Source: GCA-002727735 sp038134525 (GTDB lineage Bacteria > Bacteroidota > Bacteroidia > Flavobacteriales_D > Parvicellaceae). Taken from it: DNA of 64,000 bases. Under the pieces are notes generated by a model. It saw nothing but the letters and a program-made list of their open reading frames with translations, was not told the origin of the DNA and made no database searches. Position numbers and translations under genes: made by a program. The stretch covers positions 33,342 to 97,341 of the forward strand of contig JAYPVI010000010.1 of assembly GCA_038134525.1 (NCBI GenBank), written 5' to 3'. Positions 52,175 through 60,089 of this stretch are shown here, piece after piece. Within the stretch, counting starts at the first letter, position 1, and each line of letters opens with the position of its first letter.

Positions 52175-52874
52175 AAGATTCTTTCAAAGAAAGAAAACTT
52201 CAATCTTATCTCCTTTATTTTTACACCTTTTAACCTCAACTTTAGGCATTATACCTAGGGATGAAAAGAGGTATATAGAGGCCATAACACATCGGTCAAA
52301 AAAGAATACTGATCATAGTGGTAAGGATAATGAACGATTAGAATTTTTAGGTGACGCCTTTATTTCTCTTGTGGTAGCTGATTATCTACTTTCAAAATTT
52401 CCTAATAAAAGCGAGGGTGAATTAACCCAGTTAAGGGCAAAAATGGTAAGCAGAAATAACCTTAACAAGATTGCAGAGAAGCTACAATTAGAAAATCACA
52501 TCGATTACCAGAAAAGTAAAAACACCTATAAGTCATTATTAGGAAATTGTCTAGAAGCCCTATTTGGTGCCATATTATTGGATCAAGGATATGAAAAAGC
52601 TCGAATCGCTTTTATTGATAAAATATTAAATGTAATGGTTGACATTAATCAAGTCATTATAGAAAATAGAGATTTTAAAAGTGAGCTACTTATGACATTT
52701 CAAAAAATGAATAAGCAGGTTGAATTTATAGTTGAAAAAGTAAACACAAACAATAATAAAATTAGTTTTCTTGCAAAGGCCATTTCTGAGGGTAAGATTT
52801 TAGGGGATGGGGTTGGAAACTCTAAAAAAGAAGCAGAAAGACAAGCGTGTAAAAAAGCACTTACTTCATTTTAA
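52167..52874 (+). CDS. rnc: ribonuclease III
   Basis: A 235-residue double-strand-specific RNase for rRNA and mRNA processing. The catalytic motif is NERLEFLGDAFISLVV (about 55-70), with the second catalytic Asp/Glu in NCLEALFGAILLDQG. The C-terminal double-stranded-RNA-binding domain (about 165-235) ends DGVGNSKKEAERQACKKAL. It starts within fabF and ends 14 bases inside the convergent rluB-type gene. The first 20 residues or so are a basic extension common in Bacteroidota. Confidence 0.96.
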   Translation: MIRRFFQRKKTSILSPLFLHLLTSTLGIIPRDEKRYIEAITHRSKKNTDHSGKDNERLEFLGDAFISLVVADYLLSKFPNKSEGELTQLRAKMVSRNNLNKIAEKLQLENHIDYQKSKNTYKSLLGNCLEALFGAILLDQGYEKARIAFIDKILNVMVDINQVIIENRDFKSELLMTFQKMNKQVEFIVEKVNTNNNKISFLAKAISEGKILGDGVGNSKKEAERQACKKALTSF

Positions 52875-53577
52875 CCATTTTTAAAAACCCTAATTCTTTC
52901 TGATCTAAAAAACGCCATTTCCCACGTTGTAAATCTCTTTTCTTAATCCCAGCAAACTCAATTCGGTCTAAAAAAAGTAACTCTTTTTCAAAGTATTCCA
53001 TAGTTCTTCTAATTACCCTGTTTTTTCCAGAGTGGAGAGTGACTATCAATTGTGTTCTATCCGTTCCATTTTTACCGTATACTACCTCATCATATTTTAC
53101 AATTCCATCATCTAACTGAACTCCTTTCATCATTTCAGCTAAGCAATCAGGGTGAATACTACTAGATAATTGTATGATATATTTTTTTCGAACCCCAAAG
53201 CTTGGGTGGGTTAACCTTTTGGTCAACTCTCCATCGTTAGTTAATATTAATAAACCTGTAGTGTCTCTATCTAATCTTCCTACAGGATATACTCGTTCTT
53301 TACATGCTCCTTCTATTAGATCCATCACTGTTTTACGTTCATGCGTGTCCTTAACCGTTGTAATAAAATTTCTTGGTTTGTTTAATATAATATACCTATA
53401 TTTTTCTGATTTTAGTACCTTATTATTGTAGGTGACTTTATCTTGATCACTAACCTTTACACCTAACGTATTAACCACCTGACCATTTACTTGAATTTTT
53501 CCATCTAAAATTAGCTTGTCTGCTTCTCTTCTTGAACAAACACCAGCATCGGCAATATATTTATTAAGTCTTTTCAT
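52861..53577 (-). CDS. rluB: 23S rRNA pseudouridine synthase, RluB/RsuA family
   Basis: A 238-residue enzyme that isomerises specific uridines in rRNA. The N-terminal S4 RNA-binding domain (about 2-60) contains RLNKYIADAGVCSRREADKLI. The catalytic motif is VGRLDRDTTGLLILTNDGEL with Asp in LDRDT. The C-terminal SGKNRVIRRTMEYF is typical. Length is on the short side for RluB because there is no long C-terminal extension, so RluB versus RsuA is not certain. It overlaps yraN by 4 bases and is convergent with rnc. Confidence 0.92.
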   Translation of the reverse strand: MKRLNKYIADAGVCSRREADKLILDGKIQVNGQVVNTLGVKVSDQDKVTYNNKVLKSEKYRYIILNKPRNFITTVKDTHERKTVMDLIEGACKERVYPVGRLDRDTTGLLILTNDGELTKRLTHPSFGVRKKYIIQLSSSIHPDCLAEMMKGVQLDDGIVKYDEVVYGKNGTDRTQLIVTLHSGKNRVIRRTMEYFEKELLFLDRIEFAGIKKRDLQRGKWRFLDQKELGFLKMVKMK

Positions 53578-53933
53578 ATCCTTGGCTGAATAAATGATGG
53601 AAAGTGGTTAATTTTATGTTGTCCGTTAAAATGGGTTACAAATATAAGGTCAAATCGAGGTTCTAAATTGATTTTTTTTTCTTTAATGTAACAATCCATA
53701 GCCTCTAGCAGTCTTTTTTCTTGATGAACTGATATGATGTGATTCATATTTGCAAATAATGTGGATCTAAACTTGACTTCGACAAAAACGATATGCAGTT
53801 TATGGGTTAAAATCATATCTATTTCTTTTTTAAGATGTCTCCAGTTTCTCTCCATTAATACATATTTTTTATCTAATAAATAGCTTAACGCCATTTTTTC
53901 TCCAAGACGACCAATCTGCTGTGTACTCTTCAT
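53574..53933 (-). CDS. yraN: YraN/UPF0102 nuclease-fold protein
   Basis: A 119-residue protein of the UPF0102 family, a restriction-endonuclease-like fold of unclear function linked to DNA repair or Holliday-junction biology. Visible are the N-terminal GRLGEKMALSYL, the nuclease core Asp in KKEIDMILTHK and the ExK element VFVEVKFRS, then ISVHQEKRLLEAM and RFDLIFV. All PD-(D/E)xK-type residues are present. It is the first gene of the yraN-rluB unit, about 75 bases from the diverging DUF2911 gene. Confidence 0.93.
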   Translation of the reverse strand: MKSTQQIGRLGEKMALSYLLDKKYVLMERNWRHLKKEIDMILTHKLHIVFVEVKFRSTLFANMNHIISVHQEKRLLEAMDCYIKEKKINLEPRFDLIFVTHFNGQHKINHFPSFIQPRI

Positions 53934-54009
53934 TTAAATGTAATTTTATTGAACATTTTCCATTAAGGTTTCTTTTTAAGATTAAATTTAAACTCCTAAA
54001 AATTACAAT

Positions 54010-54855
54010 ATGAAAAAATTAGTTCTTACTCTTTTTACTCTGTGCTGCTTTAGCATATCATTTTCACAAATAAAAACACCACAACCTAGTCCTTCTTGCA
54101 CTATCAAACAAACTATTGGGATTACAGAAGTCACCGTTTCTTATTCTAGACCTGGAGCTAAAGAACGAACTATATTTGGTGAATTGGTACCATACGATAA
54201 AATCTGGAGAACTGGTGCGAATAAAGCTACAGCAATCACTTTTGAAAGTGATGTTATTTTTGGTGAAACAAAAGTGAAAAAAGGGACCTACTCTCTGTTT
54301 ACTATTCCTGGAGAAAATGATTGGACAGTAATGTTAAATAAAGAAACTGAGCTTTGGGGTGCTGGCAATTATAAAAAAGAGGATGAGGTTGCTTCATTCA
54401 AAGTGAAATCAAAAAAAAGCACTGATTTCACAGAATCTTTTACCATAGATTTTAACAACTTTACTGCTTTTGGTGCCATGATAAATATAACTTGGGAAAA
54501 CACTCAAGTAAGTGTCCCCTTAATGACCTTAGGTAAAGAAAAATTAGCTGGGCAATTTAAAAAAGAACTTGTCGAAGGACCAGATGCAGGATTATATTAT
54601 AATGGAGCCCGATTTTATTTAGAAAACGATCTTGATATAAATCTTGCCCTGGAATGGATTAATGTAGCCACTGAAAAAAGTCCTGAAGCATTTTGGATGC
54701 TCTATCAGAAAGCTAAAATTTTAGATAAAGCAGGAAACAAAAAAGAGGCTATTCAAGCCGCTCAAAAAGTAATTTCCATAGCTTCTGAAAAGGAAGATGA
54801 TTATGGATATATTGCCCGAGCAGAAAAACTAATCAAGGAATTAAAGTCTAAGTAA
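54010..54855 (+). CDS. DUF2911 secreted protein
   Basis: A 281-residue protein with signal peptide (cleavage near SISFSQ, residue 20). The DUF2911 domain (about 22-170) shows IKQTIGITEVTVSYSRPGAKERTIFG in two parts, VPYDKIWRTGANKAT, then KGTYSLFTIPGENDWTVMLNK, which are the family hallmarks. A short C-terminal helical repeat region (about 195-280), TPR-like, follows. The family is common in Bacteroidota; function unknown, periplasmic or surface. Its stop overlaps the convergent symporter gene by 8 bases. Confidence 0.92.
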   Translation: MKKLVLTLFTLCCFSISFSQIKTPQPSPSCTIKQTIGITEVTVSYSRPGAKERTIFGELVPYDKIWRTGANKATAITFESDVIFGETKVKKGTYSLFTIPGENDWTVMLNKETELWGAGNYKKEDEVASFKVKSKKSTDFTESFTIDFNNFTAFGAMINITWENTQVSVPLMTLGKEKLAGQFKKELVEGPDAGLYYNGARFYLENDLDINLALEWINVATEKSPEAFWMLYQKAKILDKAGNKKEAIQAAQKVISIASEKEDDYGYIARAEKLIKELKSK

Positions 54856-56563
54856 TTTTTCTTTGACTATTAAAAATTTGCAACATTAGTCCAAAAATAA
54901 CAACTAAAATACAGCCAACTAGGTTATACCAGAGGTAACCCATTTTTAACCATATGGGTGGATTTTCTAGCGTGTTGAAATAATGAATTACAATCACTAA
55001 AATTTCAGCCAGAATGGCAGCGTAAAAAACCGCATTGGATTGGATTTTTTTTACATAAAACGCTACTATAAAAATACCCAATATAGTGCCGTAAAAAAGT
55101 GATCCTAATAAATTTACTGCCTGTATTAAATTTTCAAATAAAGAAGCCGTTGTGGCAAAAATAATGGCCAGTATTCCCCATAATAAAGTGAAATATTTTG
55201 AAGATTTTAAGTAATGACTATCTGTTTTGTTTTTAACGATTGATCTTTTATACAAATCCACTGTAGTAGTTGAAGCTAGTGCATTCAGTTCAGATGCAGT
55301 GGAAGACATCGCAGCTGAAAACATGACAGCAAAAAGCAACCCAATAATGCCATGTGGTAAATAATCCATAACATAGGACATAAATACGTAGTCCTTATCA
55401 TTGATTTCAGCAGCAGGATTGTTTGCTTTTACTAATGCCTTTACATCTGTCCTAATCTCCATCATTTCGTTTTCTAAATCATTTATTTTTTGATCTAGTA
55501 TTTCATCATTCACTTTTTTTGATTGGTTAGAAATCATGATATCAATTGCTCTTTTTTTCTCTTCATGAAGAATTGAAAATCTATCTTCCAGTTCAGTTAC
55601 ACTCATTTTGTATTCAGACTGTTTTAGGTGCTCTAATTCTACCCTATTAAAAAAAACAGGGGGAGTGTTATACTGATAAAACACAAAAACCAACACGCCT
55701 ATGAATAAAATGATAAACTGCATAGGTACTTTTAATAACCCATTCATAATTAATCCTAATCTGCTTTCGGCTAAAGATCTCCCCGTGAGATAACGTTGGA
55801 CCTGAGATTGATCTGTCCCAAAATAGGAAAGAAAAAGAAATAATGCAGCTGTTGTACCGGTCCAAAAATTATAGCGATCTTCTAAATCAAATTCAAAATT
55901 AATCAGGTTCATTTTACCCATATTACCTGCAATGGTCATGGCGTCAAATAATCCAATTTGTTCTGGTAACATATTTAAAACCAGAATACCTGCTAAAATC
56001 ATACCCCCCATCATAACAGCCATTTGCTGTTTTTGGGTTTGCGTAACAGCTTTTGTACCACCAGAAACTGTATAAATAATGACTAAAACTCCAATAAATA
56101 TGTTGGTTAAAGTGAGGTTCCAGTGAAGAAGTGTAGACAAAATAATAGCAGGTGCATAAATGGTGATTCCTGCTGCAAGCCCGCGTTGAACTAAAAATAA
56201 AAGAGCAGCAAGTGTTCTTGTTTTGAGATCAAATCTAGACTCTAAATATTCATAGGCTGTATACACTTTTAGACGGTAAAAAATGGGTACAAATGTGATA
56301 CATAGAATAACCATAGCTATGGGGAGTCCTAAATAGAATTGCAAAAATCGCATACCGTCTGTGTAAGCTTGACCAGGTGTTGAAAGGAAGGTTATGGCAC
56401 TCGCTTGCGTGGCCATGATAGAGATGCCAATTCCCCACCACTTTGCATCATTATTCCCTTTTAAATACGATGATAAATCCTTTGCTCCTCTCGTTTTCCA
56501 TACTCCATATCCAACAATGGTAAATAATGTACCTATTAATATGAACCAATCAAGGGTGCTCAT
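54848..56563 (-). CDS. sodium:solute symporter (SSS family)
   Basis: A 571-residue Na+-coupled transporter with about 13 helices. The SSS pattern is seen in WWGIGISIMATQASAITFLSTPGQAY, the YEYLESRFDLKTR motif, YTVSGGTKAVTQTQ and DQSQVQRYLTGRSLAESRLG. Between helices (about residues 310-385) is a long charged, coiled-coil-like hydrophilic insert. The later GIIGLLFAVMFSAAMSSTASELNALAS carries the conserved Ser/Thr sodium-site region. I use the ATG at 56563 (MSTLDWFIL), which overlaps the stop of the 39-residue ORF upstream (ATGA); the longer frame to 56635 covers that ORF. Substrate unknown. Confidence 0.92.
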   Translation of the reverse strand: MSTLDWFILIGTLFTIVGYGVWKTRGAKDLSSYLKGNNDAKWWGIGISIMATQASAITFLSTPGQAYTDGMRFLQFYLGLPIAMVILCITFVPIFYRLKVYTAYEYLESRFDLKTRTLAALLFLVQRGLAAGITIYAPAIILSTLLHWNLTLTNIFIGVLVIIYTVSGGTKAVTQTQKQQMAVMMGGMILAGILVLNMLPEQIGLFDAMTIAGNMGKMNLINFEFDLEDRYNFWTGTTAALFLFLSYFGTDQSQVQRYLTGRSLAESRLGLIMNGLLKVPMQFIILFIGVLVFVFYQYNTPPVFFNRVELEHLKQSEYKMSVTELEDRFSILHEEKKRAIDIMISNQSKKVNDEILDQKINDLENEMMEIRTDVKALVKANNPAAEINDKDYVFMSYVMDYLPHGIIGLLFAVMFSAAMSSTASELNALASTTTVDLYKRSIVKNKTDSHYLKSSKYFTLLWGILAIIFATTASLFENLIQAVNLLGSLFYGTILGIFIVAFYVKKIQSNAVFYAAILAEILVIVIHYFNTLENPPIWLKMGYLWYNLVGCILVVIFGLMLQIFNSQRKIT

Positions 56564-56679
56564 GAAAAAGCTAATGTCAGCGTATATAATAAAACGACCG
56601 TTAGAAATAAGAATACCAGTAGAAGGAAATACCAACCCTTCCAGCTTTTAAATACAGGCGGTTTTTCATTTTCATTCAT
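56560..56679 (-). CDS. 39-aa single-helix membrane peptide coupled to SSS symporter
   Basis: A short ORF of 39 codons from ATG at 56679 to TGA ending at 56560. The peptide begins MNENEKPPVFKSWKGWYF and continues with one strongly hydrophobic helix (about residues 17-37, Leu/Val/Phe-rich). Its stop overlaps the symporter ATG (ATGA), and its start overlaps the PIG-L stop by 8 bases, so it fills the junction exactly. The acidic/proline N-terminus followed by a KSW..WY interface and one helix resembles small proteins I recall beside SSS transporters in Flavobacteriia. A role as symporter accessory subunit is inference. The tight coupling in both directions argues that it is real. Confidence 0.75.
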   Translation of the reverse strand: MNENEKPPVFKSWKGWYFLLLVFLFLTVVLLYTLTLAFS

Positions 56680-59122
56680 TGGATAAGCTAATTAGATTAA
56701 CAAGAAGTTTATAAGCACCACTTACCCCTGCAGGTAGTTCTCTAAAAAATGATATACCAGTATAAATGTAATTTCCCTTTCCATAGGGCGCTACCAACAA
56801 TGCTCCTTTTTTCTGTTCCTCTCCCGAATCTGCCCAACTCAAGATAGCTTCATACTCTTTACTCCAACCATCCGGGAAATACAATCCACGTTCTTGAACC
56901 CAACCATCAAAGTCAGATTTAGTCATTTTATTAGGCTTGTTAAGTACATCATGATCTGGTATAAGAAATGTGACTGAAGCATCTTCTTGAGTAACACGAT
57001 CTCTTGAAATTTTCAACGAATAAGGGAAAAAGGACTTTGTTTTTAATCCGTAAATAGTGTTATACTGGACAATTAGATTCCCTCCCTGCTCTACAAATTG
57101 GAGTAGTTTTGGAGCTATCAAAGGCGCTCTTTCATTTACGTTAAAAAAGCGAACTCCCGTTAAAATCACATCATAAGATGACAGTACCGATTCGTCTAAC
57201 TTATCTGGATCAAGAAAATCTAGCTCATAACCTAAATTCAACAATGCATCTCCTACTTTATCTCCTGCTCCCATTAGGTACCCTATTTTTTTTGATGGGA
57301 TGTTCAGATCTAGTGAAACGAGCTTTATTTTTGCATCTGGAAACCATATTTGAGACGAAATATGATCATAATCTATGGTGCGAAAACCCTTAGCTGATTT
57401 ACCATTTATATGCACTTCAGCAAATCCGTTTTCAGCATTAGATGTTGGGGTTATTTCAAAAATGATTTTTTGCTCTTCATCAGCTAGTTTAAACTGGAAC
57501 GAATTGGGTCCAATCACATTCCACCCTTTAGGAGTCTTAAGTTCTATTGTTCCCGACTGATTATTTGAGTGAGCTTTTAAATTGATCGCTACTTTTTGCT
57601 TTTTTAAAGGAGTGAAAATTTTAACATCTTGATCCAAGTTTGCTGTAACTTTAGGGGTAATAACCCAATTCTTTTTTTGTTCCCCTTTTACCGGGTCATT
57701 CCATTTAAAAATCAATGGTCTTTTGAACGAAATCATTACTTCATCTACTTCAAAAGTTAGTTTAAAATGAGCAGATGGTGACGATTCAGGTTGTCCAATT
57801 AATAGTTGATCGTTTACTACTGACCCCCCTAAGTTAGACGGATTAACTAACCAATAGGGCTGACTTATTTTGGTTGCCTTTGGTATTACCCATTTGTTTT
57901 TAACATTTATGACTTGGTTGAAAGGTAATTCCTCGTTGTATTTTTGAGAAAAATTGGACTCAAGGATTTCAAATTTTCTAAATTTTACAACCTCAGTACT
58001 TCTATTTATCATTTCAATATTAAAAGAACAGGTATCTCCTTTTGTCTTACTTGAGGAAAGCGTGGTAACTTCTACAAATAAACCGAGACATTGTCTTATG
58101 ATTTCATCGATTTGAGTTATCTTTTTTTCTTTCCAAAAGTCATCTTTCAATCTACTGATCATGTATCTCAACTCCATAAGAGTATGGATGCTACTAGCAG
58201 GATTGTCATGGTCAAATTGATTTATAAGTTCATTTAACTTCAATTGCAGTTTAGGATTAGATTGGATTCTATTCCAGGATAAATCAATTCCCTCAAACAA
58301 ACTTTTTTTAGCCGTATCTCCTTTTAGGTGTTCAAAATATTCCTTGTATTCCCCTCTTTTACCGGTTGATCCAAATCCTTGAGATTTATGCATCGTCCTA
58401 CTTATAGCAGCCATTTCCAAATAAGATTCCCCTAGCAAATTATTATATCCTCCAATGTCTTCAGCTACTACACCCTCATCATCTTCAGAAATGTTATCGT
58501 TCCACCATCTTCCCGTATTAATAACCTCTCTCTTAGGTTGCCAAGGTTGCACGTACTCCAATTGTTCAGGATACATTTTAGAGTCACCTGCTATATCATA
58601 CGCCTCCATAGCCAGTATAGCAGAAGTGGTATGGTGTCCATGTCCACCTTTGGAATTAGGCGGGAATCGACATACCACAATATCGGGTCTAAATTTTCGG
58701 ATAACCCATACCACATCAGATAAGATTTTATCCTTATCCCAAATTTGTAGGGTTTCTTTGGGGGTTTTGGAATAACCAAAGTCATTAGCTCTAGTAAAAA
58801 ATTGTTCTCCTCCGTCAACTGATCTTGCTGAAAGTAATTCTTGCGTTCTAAGAATACCTAGTTCTTCTCTAATTTCTGTTCCAATGAGGTTTTGTCCTCC
58901 ATCTCCTCTTGTTAGAGACAGATAACCTGTATGCATTTTCTTTTCATTTGCACAATAGCTTATAAAACGGGTGTTTTCATCATCTGGGTGAGCCGCTAAG
59001 TATAGGACATTCCCTAGGGTATTTAATTTTTGTATTTCATGTAAAATCCTACTGCTATTCCACTGTTGGGACTGAAATAGCATTATTAACATCGTGAATG
59101 AAATGGTTGTTAAAAGTCTCAT
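56672..59122 (-). CDS. PIG-L family deacetylase with C-terminal glutamine-amidotransferase-like domain
   Basis: An 816-residue secreted or membrane-anchored protein with an N-terminal hydrophobic signal (about 1-20). The PIG-L/LmbE domain (about 35-260) has the zinc motif AAHPDDE (45-49) with the third ligand in GGHGHHTTSA, plus RGDGGQNLIGTE. PIG-L enzymes remove N-acetyl groups from sugars such as GlcNAc derivatives. The middle (about 350-620) is beta-rich and unknown. The C-terminal part (about 650-815) resembles a ThuA/class I amidotransferase-like fold (DVILTGVRFFNVNER, LLQFVEQGGNLIVQYNT). It sits 3 bases after the LD-carboxypeptidase gene and overlaps the small ORF. Confidence 0.88.
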   Translation of the reverse strand: MRLLTTISFTMLIMLFQSQQWNSSRILHEIQKLNTLGNVLYLAAHPDDENTRFISYCANEKKMHTGYLSLTRGDGGQNLIGTEIREELGILRTQELLSARSVDGGEQFFTRANDFGYSKTPKETLQIWDKDKILSDVVWVIRKFRPDIVVCRFPPNSKGGHGHHTTSAILAMEAYDIAGDSKMYPEQLEYVQPWQPKREVINTGRWWNDNISEDDEGVVAEDIGGYNNLLGESYLEMAAISRTMHKSQGFGSTGKRGEYKEYFEHLKGDTAKKSLFEGIDLSWNRIQSNPKLQLKLNELINQFDHDNPASSIHTLMELRYMISRLKDDFWKEKKITQIDEIIRQCLGLFVEVTTLSSSKTKGDTCSFNIEMINRSTEVVKFRKFEILESNFSQKYNEELPFNQVINVKNKWVIPKATKISQPYWLVNPSNLGGSVVNDQLLIGQPESSPSAHFKLTFEVDEVMISFKRPLIFKWNDPVKGEQKKNWVITPKVTANLDQDVKIFTPLKKQKVAINLKAHSNNQSGTIELKTPKGWNVIGPNSFQFKLADEEQKIIFEITPTSNAENGFAEVHINGKSAKGFRTIDYDHISSQIWFPDAKIKLVSLDLNIPSKKIGYLMGAGDKVGDALLNLGYELDFLDPDKLDESVLSSYDVILTGVRFFNVNERAPLIAPKLLQFVEQGGNLIVQYNTIYGLKTKSFFPYSLKISRDRVTQEDASVTFLIPDHDVLNKPNKMTKSDFDGWVQERGLYFPDGWSKEYEAILSWADSGEEQKKGALLVAPYGKGNYIYTGISFFRELPAGVSGAYKLLVNLISLSNE

Positions 59123-59125
59123 TCT

Positions 59126-60025
59126 TTAATTTGTAGATAAATTTATTTGATTTTTAGTGACAGAGTAGTTCATTTCTACGCCAAATGGCAAAGCCCAATT
59201 CTCGTTTTCATGACCACCCGGAAAATTAAAAGCTACCGGAAAATCAAATTCTTGAATCTTTTCTAATACCATTTCTTCTATGCTCAATCCAAAAGGAATT
59301 TTATTATCCTTCATTTTACTAAAATGACCTAAAATCAATCCTCCAATATGATGAAATACTCCAGCGAATTTTAATTGCCACAATAGACGATCAATAGCAT
59401 AATAATATTCATCTATATCTTCTATAAATAGGATGTTTCCTTCAAAATCGGGTTGATAATTGGTTCCTAAAGTGGCACAAAGCACCGCAAGGTTTCCTCC
59501 AACTATTTTCCCCTTAACTTGACCTTTCTTATTGTGCTTGCTTTCTGCCCATTCATATTGTAGGCTTCCATCAAATAAAAAATCACTTAGCGATTTCATA
59601 CTTTTTGAGGTATTGTCAGGAACATTGATGGGCATGGTAGCGTGAATAGATGCCGTATTCAAAATAATATTGGAAAAACAGTGTAAAAAGGTAATGTCCG
59701 AAAACCCTATGATCCATTTCGGTTTTTCTAAAAATTTAGACGGATTAATGTCTTCTAACAACCTTACGGAACCATAACCTCCTCGGAAACACCAAATCAC
59801 CTTTGCAGTTGGATGATCCAATGCCCATTGCAAATCATACTTTCTATCACAATCAGCACCTGCAAAAATTCCCTCTTCCTTTAATATGTTTTTACCTCTT
59901 ATGGGAATTAAACCTCGTTTTTTTAGCCATTCTTCCGTAATCTCTAGGGCGGAGATATCCACTTTTCTTGATGGCGCTATCAGAATTACCTCATCTCCTT
60001 TCTTTATTTTACTTGGAATGATCAT
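59126..60025 (-). CDS. LD-carboxypeptidase (peptidase S66)
   Basis: A 299-residue cytosolic serine peptidase that trims the terminal D-Ala from murein tetrapeptides during recycling. The catalytic Ser is in WIIGFSDITFLH (the family's G-Y/F-S-D), Glu in ILFIEDIDEYYYAIDR, and His in FPGGHENENWALPFGV. The GGNLAVLCATLGT loop and RGGYGSVRLLEDI fit S66. No signal peptide. It is the first gene of the operon with PIG-L, the 39-residue ORF and the symporter, diverging from metG by about 60 bases. Confidence 0.93.
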   Translation of the reverse strand: MIIPSKIKKGDEVILIAPSRKVDISALEITEEWLKKRGLIPIRGKNILKEEGIFAGADCDRKYDLQWALDHPTAKVIWCFRGGYGSVRLLEDINPSKFLEKPKWIIGFSDITFLHCFSNIILNTASIHATMPINVPDNTSKSMKSLSDFLFDGSLQYEWAESKHNKKGQVKGKIVGGNLAVLCATLGTNYQPDFEGNILFIEDIDEYYYAIDRLLWQLKFAGVFHHIGGLILGHFSKMKDNKIPFGLSIEEMVLEKIQEFDFPVAFNFPGGHENENWALPFGVEMNYSVTKNQINLSTN

Positions 60026-60037
60026 TTCACATGAAGT

Positions 60038-60072
60038 GTTGATGTTAAAAATAGCATATTAAGTTATATTTG
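60038..60072 (+). promoter_or_regulatory. putative metG promoter
   Basis: TATATTTG at 60065-60072 is an exact match to the Bacteroidota minus-7 consensus TAnnTTTG. A weak upstream box GTTG (60038-60041) is 23 bases away, slightly longer than usual. Transcription would begin about 10 bases before the metG ATG at 60090. Confidence 0.42.
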
Positions 60073-60089
60073 ACGCCTGAATTTTGATA

